Source: an uncultured Gammaproteobacteria bacterium
GTDB lineage: Bacteria; Pseudomonadota; Gammaproteobacteria; Coxiellales; Coxiellaceae
Assembly: GCA_902581285.1 (NCBI GenBank)
Contig: CACHNP010000001.1
Span: forward strand, 1 to 64,000
Length of the DNA stretch: 64,000 nt
Reading direction: 5' to 3'
The position numbers were made by a program, and so were the translations under genes. Below are positions 57,144 through 64,000 of this stretch, in pieces (the first letter of the stretch is position 1; the number at the start of each line of letters is the position of its first letter). The notes under the pieces were generated by a model, which had not been told where the DNA came from, did no database searches, and was given only the letters and a program-made list of their open reading frames with translations.

Positions 57144-57167
57144 AAAGAAGGGCAAAAGCCCTTCTTT
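57144..57167. terminator. Bidirectional terminator
   Basis: AAAGAAGGGC and GCCCTTCTTT form a perfect 10-bp stem around AAAA, about 53 nt past the lipoprotein stop. The plus strand ends in TGTT and the minus strand in TTTTTAA, so it can stop transcription both ways. Confidence 0.75.
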
Positions 57168-57354
57168 GTTCTCACTAAAACTCAAATAGAATAATAAAGC
57201 GCTGCAAAAAACCTCGACAGCTCACGAGACTAACGATTCGAAAACCCGTTAATAATTCTACTCGCGTGCTTAACAGCACTAACTTGACATAAAGAAATCA
57301 ACTCAGACAACATCACAATACCAAATAAATAAAATCAAACGAGATAAAAACGAC

Positions 57355-58533
57355 ATGAACTACGTCCTTATAAAACAATTCATCCTCGACTTCCTGTGTA
57401 AAGCAAATATCAATCTTGCCCCATCACAGCAAAGAGACGAAGCCAACTACTACCAAGGAAATCACAACCACCCGCTCAACCGATTCATGACAGGGCGATA
57501 TAATCAGTCCTCTGAAGACAGTGATAGTGAATACTGGCAACCCGGCGCCGAATCGCATTACTGGCGACTGGGTGACGAACTCACCAAGCATGAGATAGAA
57601 ACACCATGCGATACCAGCTACTCCGTGGAGTTTAATGCCGTTCTTTTTGTCAAAATTTATTTTTCGTTGTATTTTCAAAACAAATACGTCAAAAGTCGTT
57701 TCACTCTAACCCAACAAAGTCACTGGAATCCATTTCGATTCCTATTCCAACAACACATCACAACCTGTGCAGAGCAAACACAAAGCAAGCAATGGGTAAT
57801 AAACCATGCCCTCAATTTCATCCTCTGCGCCTATAATAAAGACCAGTTGTTTTATTTCCTTCAAAAAGAAACTTGCAATCTACTGTCGTTCTACAGCACC
57901 AATACCCTAATCAACTGCCTACTTTTACCCAAGGCATTCGCGCCAATAAAACATCATCTGCTCGTCTACCTTTTGACACTAAGTCGCACACAGCGTCAAA
58001 AACTGCTGTCAAAACAAAAACTCAACCAATTCAAGAATCAAGTTCAGTTTAATTCGACGGAAAACGAAATGACCGCATGGATTAACAAACGTCAAAACGA
58101 GATATTATCAAGTGATCACTTCGTCTTAACCCAATTACCCATTCAACTGAAGCTAGACAAAAAGCCTAAGTTTAGTGAAAACAAATACATTGAAATCACG
58201 TCTTTACTTCAAGACTTGAGACAGCATTACAACCAAGCCTCGCTCTTATTTACCACAAAAGACAACCCATCAAGACTAAAGAACAAGCAACGTCAAAAAA
58301 AACTCATCTCGCCGTCACAAAAAAAACAAATAAAAAAAGCACGAAAAATAGGTCTAAAAACCCCCGACCACTTGATCCAAAAATTAATCGCATGTGAACT
58401 ACACATCCCCTATTCGGAACTTAAAAAAACGGAAAAAACCGAGCAAGCATTTTTTAAAGCAATCAAACTGCTATGCGAACGCAACATTATGGAACCATCA
58501 ATACCGAACGGATCACACACCTCGATACAATAA
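57355..58533 (+). CDS. Orphan protein with basic C-terminal patch
   Basis: This 392-residue protein is not recognised. It has an acidic/Asn-rich N-terminal part (EDSDSEYWQPGAE), a hydrophobic helical middle, and a Lys/Arg-rich region near residues 305-330 (KNKQRQKKLISPSQKKQIKK). There is no signal peptide and the ribosome binding site is weak. It is the second of three genes between prmC and prfA. Its Lys-rich patch recalls the orphans at 1029 and 21921. Confidence 0.6.
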   Translation: MNYVLIKQFILDFLCKANINLAPSQQRDEANYYQGNHNHPLNRFMTGRYNQSSEDSDSEYWQPGAESHYWRLGDELTKHEIETPCDTSYSVEFNAVLFVKIYFSLYFQNKYVKSRFTLTQQSHWNPFRFLFQQHITTCAEQTQSKQWVINHALNFILCAYNKDQLFYFLQKETCNLLSFYSTNTLINCLLLPKAFAPIKHHLLVYLLTLSRTQRQKLLSKQKLNQFKNQVQFNSTENEMTAWINKRQNEILSSDHFVLTQLPIQLKLDKKPKFSENKYIEITSLLQDLRQHYNQASLLFTTKDNPSRLKNKQRQKKLISPSQKKQIKKARKIGLKTPDHLIQKLIACELHIPYSELKKTEKTEQAFFKAIKLLCERNIMEPSIPNGSHTSIQ

Positions 58534-58739
58534 ACCACCAACCAAGATAAGCGTGATTTCTACTGAAAAACTGTTTTATTTTCCTTGTTAATGCTTAACC
58601 TCATATGAAAAAAACGACTAACAATTGACAAACATCAGCGCAAAGGACGAAGCTGTCATTTTTCTTTGAACCAGACACACAACACGACTACAATAAAAAC
58701 GCATTCAGAAAAATCACACTCAACCAAGGAAGGTTCATC

Positions 58740-59210
58740 ATGAAAACTAACCACAGACTACCATTGGCCGCACTCGCTTTTTTTACCTGCATATCAACTT
58801 ATGCCACTACCGACTCATGGGTAATCAAAAACACCAGCAACAAACACATTCACTTTCAACCCGCACTGTACCCAACGTTTCTCGGCATTACATACACCTG
58901 GGACGGCATGCCGGCACATGACGCCAACCCCAGCTATATCATTGCGCCACAATTTTCACACAAACTCTCAGCAACGGATAAGACACAATCAACAAACGCC
59001 TTAATATCCGGCGCCAACATTCAAGTCAGTTTTAAAAACACGCACAACCAGTGCATCTTTTTATCCGGACACATTTACAGTGATACAGCCTCTTCACACA
59101 GATTGGAGTTCAATACTGAGGGTGACGCAGTGAATATACTATTCGATGGGAAAAAGCACGTTTGGGATAGCATGGGCGTGAGCCAACCCCGCCCCGATGG
59201 AACCTGCTAA
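58740..59210 (+). CDS. Small secreted beta-rich protein
   Basis: This 156-residue protein has a signal peptide cleaved near YAT-TD. The mature part is beta-rich (WVIKNTSNKHIHFQPAL; HRLEFNTEGDAVNILFDG) with two cysteines that could form one disulphide. AAGGAAGG precedes the ATG. Not recognised. It converges with prfA, 22 bp apart. Confidence 0.68.
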   Translation: MKTNHRLPLAALAFFTCISTYATTDSWVIKNTSNKHIHFQPALYPTFLGITYTWDGMPAHDANPSYIIAPQFSHKLSATDKTQSTNALISGANIQVSFKNTHNQCIFLSGHIYSDTASSHRLEFNTEGDAVNILFDGKKHVWDSMGVSQPRPDGTC

Positions 59211-59232
59211 AGAAGAAAACATCGCATCCGAC

Positions 59233-60321
59233 TTAGTCTTCATTAATCGCAGCAAGTTGTTCGGCTTGCTGCTCTTTTAATAACGGCTCAATAACAACAT
59301 CCAATTCACCTTCCATCACCTCATCCAGCTGATAAAGCGTTAAGTTAATGCGATGCTCTGTCACACGCCCTTGAGGGAAATTGTAGGTTCGTATACGCTC
59401 AGATCGATCTCCGCTGCCAACCAGGCTTTTTCGTTGAGCCGCGCGTTCAGAACGCTGCTTAGATTGTTCAGCATCCAACAGACGAGACGACAATAAAGAC
59501 ATCGCACGTGCTTTATTTTTATGTTGAGATCTTTCGTCTTGACATTCGACTACGACACCAGTCGGTATGTGCGTGACACGAATAGCCGAATCCGTTTTAT
59601 TCACGTGCTGCCCACCCGCGCCCGACGCTCTGAATGTATCAATTCGTAAATCACTGGGGTTGATATCCACTGATTCCACCTGATCCACTTTAGGCAAAAT
59701 AGCCACTGTGCAAGCAGACGTATGAATACGCCCACTCGACTCCGTCACTGGCACGCGCTGGACTCGATGCGCTCCCGACTCAAACTTTAAACGCGAGTAA
59801 ACACGATCGCCCGATATTTCTAATACCGCTTCTTTGTAACCGCCTTGATCCGCTTCAGCCGCTGAGACCCATTGCACTGTCCAATTTTTTGTTTCCGCGT
59901 ACTTAAGGTACATCCGCACAAGGTCACCGGAAAATAAAGCCGCTTCATCACCACCGGTGCCTGCTCGCACTTCCAAAAACACATTGCAAGTGTCATTGGG
60001 ATCTTGAGGCAAGAGCAATACCGTCAGCGCCTGCTCTATTTCTGGCAGTTGGTCTGTTAACGATTGCCATTCCTCTCGCGCTAGAGCACGCATGTCTTTA
60101 TCGTCGGCCATTTCCATCAGCTCTTTTGCATCCTGCAACTCAGCCGAAACTGCTTGGTGCTGTTTAAATGTTTTCACAATTGGATCAAGCTGATTAAATT
60201 CACTAATGTATTCCCGGTAGCGAGATTGGTCACCAATCACCGCAGGGTCCGATAGCAATGCGCTTAAATCTTGATGACGATACGTGATATCTTTTAGTTT
60301 CTTTATTAATGATGCTTTCAT
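59233..60321 (-). CDS. prfA: Peptide chain release factor 1
   Basis: RF1 reads UAG and UAA and triggers peptide release. The stop-codon motif is PVT ([18 protein letters not shown]), a PxT variant typical of RF1. The GGQ loop [13 protein letters not shown] is near residue 233, and the domain after it is intact. 362 residues. It overlaps the hemA stop by 4 bp. prmC, its modifying enzyme, is 3.4 kb away on the same strand rather than next in the operon. Confidence 0.97.
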   Translation of the reverse strand: MKASLIKKLKDITYRHQDLSALLSDPAVIGDQSRYREYISEFNQLDPIVKTFKQHQAVSAELQDAKELMEMADDKDMRALAREEWQSLTDQLPEIEQALTVLLLPQDPNDTCNVFLEVRAGTGGDEAALFSGDLVRMYLKYAETKNWTVQWVSAAEADQGGYKEAVLEISGDRVYSRLKFESGAHRVQRVPVTESSGRIHTSACTVAILPKVDQVESVDINPSDLRIDTFRASGAGGQHVNKTDSAIRVTHIPTGVVVECQDERSQHKNKARAMSLLSSRLLDAEQSKQRSERAAQRKSLVGSGDRSERIRTYNFPQGRVTEHRINLTLYQLDEVMEGELDVVIEPLLKEQQAEQLAAINED

Positions 60322-61562
60322 TCTAAATCAAATAGTTCCTTTATTATTTTTAATGAATCCTCTCTCTGATGGAATGCAGCATCACGCATACAACTGGTTG
60401 GTTGATGCAATAACTTGTTAGTTAATGAACGCGCCAAAGCGCCAATAACCTTCTCAGGATCGTGACCGTTATTCAGTGAGAGCAGCGCCTGATCTAGCAC
60501 TTCATCACGTTGCACTTCCATCTTTTGACGAAACTGACGAATGGTATCACTTAAATTCGTCACTCTTTGCGAACGCATGTAGCGCTGAGCTTCCATCGCA
60601 ATCATAGCACGTGCCTGTTTAGCTGCAATCTCGCGTGAATGCTGATTAGACGTGATTTTCTCTTGCAGTACGTCCATATCATACAAGTCAACGTGCTCCA
60701 AGGCGCCTATCTCTGACTCAATGTCTCGCGGCACAGCCAAATCAACCATCACCAGTTTACGACCTCCTCGTAAACCCATCACATGCTCAACCATTCCCTT
60801 GCCAATGATAGGGAGTTGACTTGCGGTGGCCGTTACCATTACATCAATCTGTGGGAGTTCTTTAGGAATGTCACCAATCCGAATGGCTTTTGCAGAAAAC
60901 AATTCCACGAAGCTTCGGGCTTTCTCTATGGTCCTGTTCGCGACTGTTAAATTTTTAACACCGCGCTGGTTAAAATACGTTGCAATCAACTGCATCATTT
61001 CACCGGCACCCACCAACATCACTCGAAGAGAAGATAAACAGCCAAACTCTTTCTTTGCGAGCTGAACCACAACAGACGCCAAGGTCAATGAGTTTTTTCC
61101 GATTTGTGTATCGGTTCTGATCTTTTTTGCCATTGAAAAAACAGCGGGAAATAATTGGTTAAACTGACGCTTAGCAACTTGAGACTGCTGAGCCACTAGA
61201 TACGCCTGTTTTAGCTGCCCCAGGATCTCTGGCTCACCCAGCACTAAAGAGTCGGCACCAACGGCCACTTTCAATAGATGCTGAAGCGCTTGCTCGCCAT
61301 GTAAAAAATACCCAACTTTCAGCATGTCATGCTTGTAACACTTAATATGATTGTGAATCCAGCGGTGCATCTCTAGAACGGAATCCGTTTCCAGATACAC
61401 TTCGGTTCGATTGCAAGTCGTCAAAATCACGGCTTCTTTGGCAGGCGACAAATCGACCAATCTCTGCAGAGTGCTTGGCAATGTCGCAACATCAAACGCA
61501 AAACACTCCCTCACCGCAACGGGTGCTGTTTTGTGATTAACGCCACAAACCACAAGCGCCAT
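60318..61562 (-). CDS. hemA: Glutamyl-tRNA reductase
   Basis: HemA reduces glutamyl-tRNA to glutamate-1-semialdehyde, the first step of C5 haem synthesis. Catalytic C50 is in [11 protein letters not shown]. Also present are [22 protein letters not shown], the NADPH site VGAGEMMQL and VANRT. The ATG at 61562 begins [15 protein letters not shown], the usual N-terminus, with GGA at proper spacing; upstream codons are rejected. 414 residues. It is coupled to prfA and divergent from lolB. Confidence 0.96.
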   Translation of the reverse strand: MALVVCGVNHKTAPVAVRECFAFDVATLPSTLQRLVDLSPAKEAVILTTCNRTEVYLETDSVLEMHRWIHNHIKCYKHDMLKVGYFLHGEQALQHLLKVAVGADSLVLGEPEILGQLKQAYLVAQQSQVAKRQFNQLFPAVFSMAKKIRTDTQIGKNSLTLASVVVQLAKKEFGCLSSLRVMLVGAGEMMQLIATYFNQRGVKNLTVANRTIEKARSFVELFSAKAIRIGDIPKELPQIDVMVTATASQLPIIGKGMVEHVMGLRGGRKLVMVDLAVPRDIESEIGALEHVDLYDMDVLQEKITSNQHSREIAAKQARAMIAMEAQRYMRSQRVTNLSDTIRQFRQKMEVQRDEVLDQALLSLNNGHDPEKVIGALARSLTNKLLHQPTSCMRDAAFHQREDSLKIIKELFDLE

Positions 61563-61692
61563 AATGATATCCATAATTGTATTGAGTGTTGGTCGCATAA
61601 TAACACATTGCCCTAATAAGGCGAACCTTTTACACCAACCAACGCCCCTCAATCGCAAATTATGTCTAAATTTTGATCAATTATGATGTAGC

Positions 61693-61698
61693 TATAAT
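61693..61698 (+). promoter_or_regulatory. lolB: -10 box of the lolB promoter with a long leader
   Basis: TATAAT at 61693-61698 predicts a start near 61705, giving a leader of about 105 nt before lolB. The leader contains a tight hairpin (GGATC/GATCC) and a G/C-rich block. No -35 of good quality was found at 16-18 bp. Confidence 0.4.
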
Positions 61699-61809
61699 AT
61701 TATCCGAAGGGATCTTGATCCGATGCAACCGGGTGCCCCTACTATCAAACGCAGATGTGTGTTATTGTTGCTCCAGTTAGTTCGAACAATCCCGCATTGA
61801 GGTCAAACC

Positions 61810-62532
61810 ATGCTAGCAACTTTAATGAGAGTGACCAAAACTCGCCTTCTTCTCGTCAGCGTAAGCTGCCTTTTACTCGCCGGGTGCCCGAGCCTAAAAC
61901 TCGCTCCGCTTCGTCCAGAACAAGCTCAGTTTAAGCACATGGACTTTAAAGAACGAGAGAGTCGATTAAAAACTATCCAGCAGTGGGAACTGTCTGGCGC
62001 TATCCTGATAAAGTACTATGACACAAAAAAACAACAACGTGTTTCCCAAATCGCGTACTATAGTTGGTATCAAAAAAAACCACACAAGCAATTTTACCTC
62101 TCACTTAAGGCCTCAGCACTAGGCCTTGCTTCTGCGCGCATTTTCGGCAACCAGGATTCCGCCACCCTAGTAGAAGGAAAAGAACAAATCAAGAACAAGA
62201 ACGTTGATGCCCTAGTCGCCCAGATCGGCTTCCCTCTCCCCGTGTCCAATTCATATTATTGGATCCGTGGCATTCCTGTCACCACTGGCCCCGCAAATCC
62301 TAACCCCTCAATTCCGGGCTTAAGTCAAGCCAAGTACGACCAATGGGGGCACTTAATTAGCGGACAGCAAGGCCAATGGTCACTTCGGTTTTCAAAGTTT
62401 GAGCACGACACAAAGAATAACATGGACTTCCCACGTCTAATCAACTTAGAGTGGCGCAACCCAGACCCTCAAAAACAAAACACTAACCTGACAATCCGTA
62501 TTGCAATCAAGCAAAGGCACATGAGCCCATGA
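61810..62532 (+). CDS. lolB: Outer-membrane lipoprotein receptor LolB
   Basis: LolB accepts lipoproteins from LolA and inserts them in the outer membrane. The signal peptide ends in the lipobox LLAGC (Cys26). WELSGAILIKY, then YWIRGIP and the late GQQGQWSLRFSKF pattern are typical. 240 residues, slightly longer than E. coli LolB (207). GAGG precedes the ATG. It overlaps ispE by ATGA and heads the lolB-ispE-tRNA-Gln-prs run, the usual gammaproteobacterial order. Confidence 0.9.
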   Translation: MLATLMRVTKTRLLLVSVSCLLLAGCPSLKLAPLRPEQAQFKHMDFKERESRLKTIQQWELSGAILIKYYDTKKQQRVSQIAYYSWYQKKPHKQFYLSLKASALGLASARIFGNQDSATLVEGKEQIKNKNVDALVAQIGFPLPVSNSYYWIRGIPVTTGPANPNPSIPGLSQAKYDQWGHLISGQQGQWSLRFSKFEHDTKNNMDFPRLINLEWRNPDPQKQNTNLTIRIAIKQRHMSP

Positions 62533-63380
62533 CACAAATCGAGGTTACTGCGCCAGCCAAACTAAATTTGTATTTGCGCGTGTTATCTCGTCGTGAAGAT
62601 GGTTATCACAATTTGCAAACCTTGTTCCAGCTGATTGACCTACAAGACAGCTTGATCTTCGAGCCCAATATCAGCGGCGACATCACACTGGACGCACCGC
62701 AATGTGAGTTTCCAAATGAAGAGAATCTAATCATTAAAGCAGCAAAATATTGTCAATCACTAACCCACAACAAACCCGGCTGCCACATTAAACTCAAAAA
62801 AAACATTCCGATCGGCGGTGGTTTAGGCGGAGGAAGCTCCAATGCTGCCAGCACGCTACTTACACTAAATCGGTTATGGAACATCGGCCTTGATACGGAT
62901 GAATTAACACTAATAGGCACCCGACTAGGCGCTGATGTCCCCGTGTTCATCAAAGGGCAATCTGCCTGGGCGCAGGGCATCGGCGACCAACTCAAACCAA
63001 CCACTCTCGCTCATCGCTGGTTTCTAATCATTCACCCTGGTTGCCACGTATCCACTGCTAAACTGTTTAAACACCCCCAATTAAAGCCACAAGCTCCCCA
63101 GCTGGACACAGCGCTATTTGATATGCGTAACACCGTCAATGACTTCGAACCCCTGGTTCTGCAAGACTACCCCGAGATTCGCAATGCACACCACTGGCTG
63201 AGTCAATTTGCGCCGGCACACCTGACAGGTACTGGTGCCTGTGTGTTCAGCGTCTTTGATGACCAACAAGCTGCTGAAAAAGTAGCCAAAAAAACCCCGA
63301 GTTCGTGGCAGTCATTTTGTGCACGTGGGATCAATGACTCTCCCAGCCTCACCCAGCTTAAGACCATACCCAAACCCTAA
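62529..63380 (+). CDS. ispE: 4-diphosphocytidyl-2-C-methyl-D-erythritol kinase
   Basis: IspE is the GHMP kinase that phosphorylates CDP-ME in the MEP isoprenoid pathway. The N-terminus APAKLNLYLRVLSRREDGYH and the ATP motif PIGGGLGGGSSNAAS are diagnostic, and the third motif THLTGTGACVFSVF-type reads AHLTGTGACVF. 283 residues. It overlaps lolB by 4 bp. Confidence 0.96.
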   Translation: MTQIEVTAPAKLNLYLRVLSRREDGYHNLQTLFQLIDLQDSLIFEPNISGDITLDAPQCEFPNEENLIIKAAKYCQSLTHNKPGCHIKLKKNIPIGGGLGGGSSNAASTLLTLNRLWNIGLDTDELTLIGTRLGADVPVFIKGQSAWAQGIGDQLKPTTLAHRWFLIIHPGCHVSTAKLFKHPQLKPQAPQLDTALFDMRNTVNDFEPLVLQDYPEIRNAHHWLSQFAPAHLTGTGACVFSVFDDQQAAEKVAKKTPSSWQSFCARGINDSPSLTQLKTIPKP

Positions 63381-63413
63381 GCAAGCTTATCTGGCATTGA
63401 ACAAAAAAAAAAG

Positions 63414-63442
63414 TTGAATCACGCAAAGCTTCGTGGTAATTT
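63414..63442 (+). promoter_or_regulatory. Promoter of tRNA-Gln
   Basis: TTGAAT and TAATTT are separated by 17 bp and end about 10 nt before the tRNA-Gln 5' end. The -10 match is weak. Confidence 0.45.
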
Positions 63443-63452
63443 AGGCAGACTT

Positions 63453-63526
63453 TGGGGTGTAGCCAAGCGGTAAGGCATCGGGTTTTGATCCCGTGATCGT
63501 AGGTTCGAATCCTGCCACCCCAGCCA
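63453..63526 (+). tRNA. tRNA-Gln (anticodon TTG)
   Basis: A 74-nt cloverleaf with anticodon loop TTTTGAT (TTG), the U1-A72 first pair typical of tRNA-Gln, and encoded CCA. It lies between ispE and prs, as in several gammaproteobacteria. Confidence 0.95.
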
Positions 63527-63733
63527 CTTTTTATATTATATCTCTGCAAACCAACAAATAATCTCAAAATTTAGTCAACTAATACATGCAATAACCCATT
63601 CATCATGCACACTTTTAGACTACCCTCTGACATTGCTAAATACATTGAAACCAGAAAAGGTTCGTGCTAACGTTCTGATTGCGACCACGCTCCAGTATTA
63701 AATGACTTGCACTCAATCAAAGGAAAACCCACT

Positions 63734-64000
63734 GTGAATAACCTCAAGATTTTCTCCGGAAGCTCGAACCCCACCTTAGCACAGAACGTCACCAACGACC
63801 TCAATACTGAGCTGGGAAAAATACAAGTAGATCGATTCAGTGATGGTGAAATTCGAGTTGAAATCGAAGAAAATGTTCGTGGCAGAAACATATTCATCAT
63901 CCAGTCCACCTGCAACCCATGTAACGACAATCTCATGGAGTTACTGATCATGGCTGACGCTTTCAAACGCTCTTCGGCCTCCAGCATCACTGCCGTGGTA
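63734..64000 (+). CDS. prs: Ribose-phosphate pyrophosphokinase, N-terminal part
   Basis: Prs makes PRPP from ribose 5-phosphate and ATP, for nucleotides, NAD, His and Trp. The first 89 codons are present and run off the window. [49 protein letters not shown] and [14 protein letters not shown] match the family N-terminus. The start is GTG at 63734, with AAAGGAAAA 7-8 nt upstream; no ATG fits. Confidence 0.93.
   Translation, partial: MNNLKIFSGSSNPTLAQNVTNDLNTELGKIQVDRFSDGEIRVEIEENVRGRNIFIIQSTCNPCNDNLMELLIMADAFKRSSASSITAVV

Overview
The window is chromosomal DNA from an AT-rich gammaproteobacterium. Support comes from the gene order hemA-prfA divergent from lolB-ispE-tRNA-Gln-prs, the tolA-tolB-pal-cpoB-queC run, tamAB, ttcA, ampG, clpB with a sigma-32-type promoter, and a YgfX/CptA-like gene beside sixA and near nadB. 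Several large orphan proteins with coiled coils, lysine-rich tracts or proline-rich tails sit singly between housekeeping genes. Together with the Chlamydia-like shikimate cluster, this suggests a host-associated lineage (perhaps Legionellales-like). That placement is inference, and no marker in the window fixes the genus. No IS element, prophage, CRISPR array or plasmid function was seen.

Layout. 1-8.5 kb: 3' end of nadB, a 1049-residue orphan protein, ygfX-like, sixA, two tRNA-Glu and one tRNA-Ala, gltX with a small upstream ORF, and coaA. 8.5-16.5 kb: tamA-tamB facing an ampG-nadC-pssA operon. 16.6-26.9 kb: cardiolipin synthase, clpB, an MFS carrier, a poly-lysine orphan, ttcA, another orphan, an isochorismatase-fold protein and queC. 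26.9-33 kb: cpoB, pal, tolB and tolA without tolQR, then an aldo/keto reductase and a KAS III enzyme. 33-37.6 kb: a candidate small RNA, two lipoproteins built from GHVSG repeats flanking a small secreted protein, and groES-groEL. 37.8-46.4 kb: two conserved or hypothetical genes, a His-rich membrane protein behind a Fur-box-like operator, then aroA divergent from chorismate mutase-aroC-aroB-aroDE. 46.5-54.5 kb: a lipoprotein, elaA-like and rdgB, a 606-residue orphan, a cysteine-rich secreted protein, a secreted alpha/beta hydrolase and malic enzyme. 55-64 kb: prmC, three accessory genes on the opposite strand that separate prmC from prfA-hemA, then lolB, ispE, tRNA-Gln and the start of prs.

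How the genes work together. Envelope maintenance is well represented: Tol-Pal, TAM, LolB, AmpG, PssA and cardiolipin synthase. Cofactor and tRNA functions include nadB/nadC (NAD), coaA (CoA), queC and ttcA (tRNA modification), gltX with hemA (glutamyl-tRNA and haem), and ispE (isoprenoids). The ar cluster makes chorismate, and the adjacent mutase directs it to prephenate. Chaperones (groESL, clpB) have recognisable promoters. The accessory layer consists of secreted or lipidated small proteins and large orphans.

Least ordinary signals: the paired GHVSG-repeat lipoproteins; the fused aroDE in an aroC-aroB-aroDE order like that of Chlamydia; the His-rich membrane protein behind a Fur-like box; the intergenic small RNA; the 40-codon ORF in the gltX leader; and the orphan genes with eukaryote-like composition.
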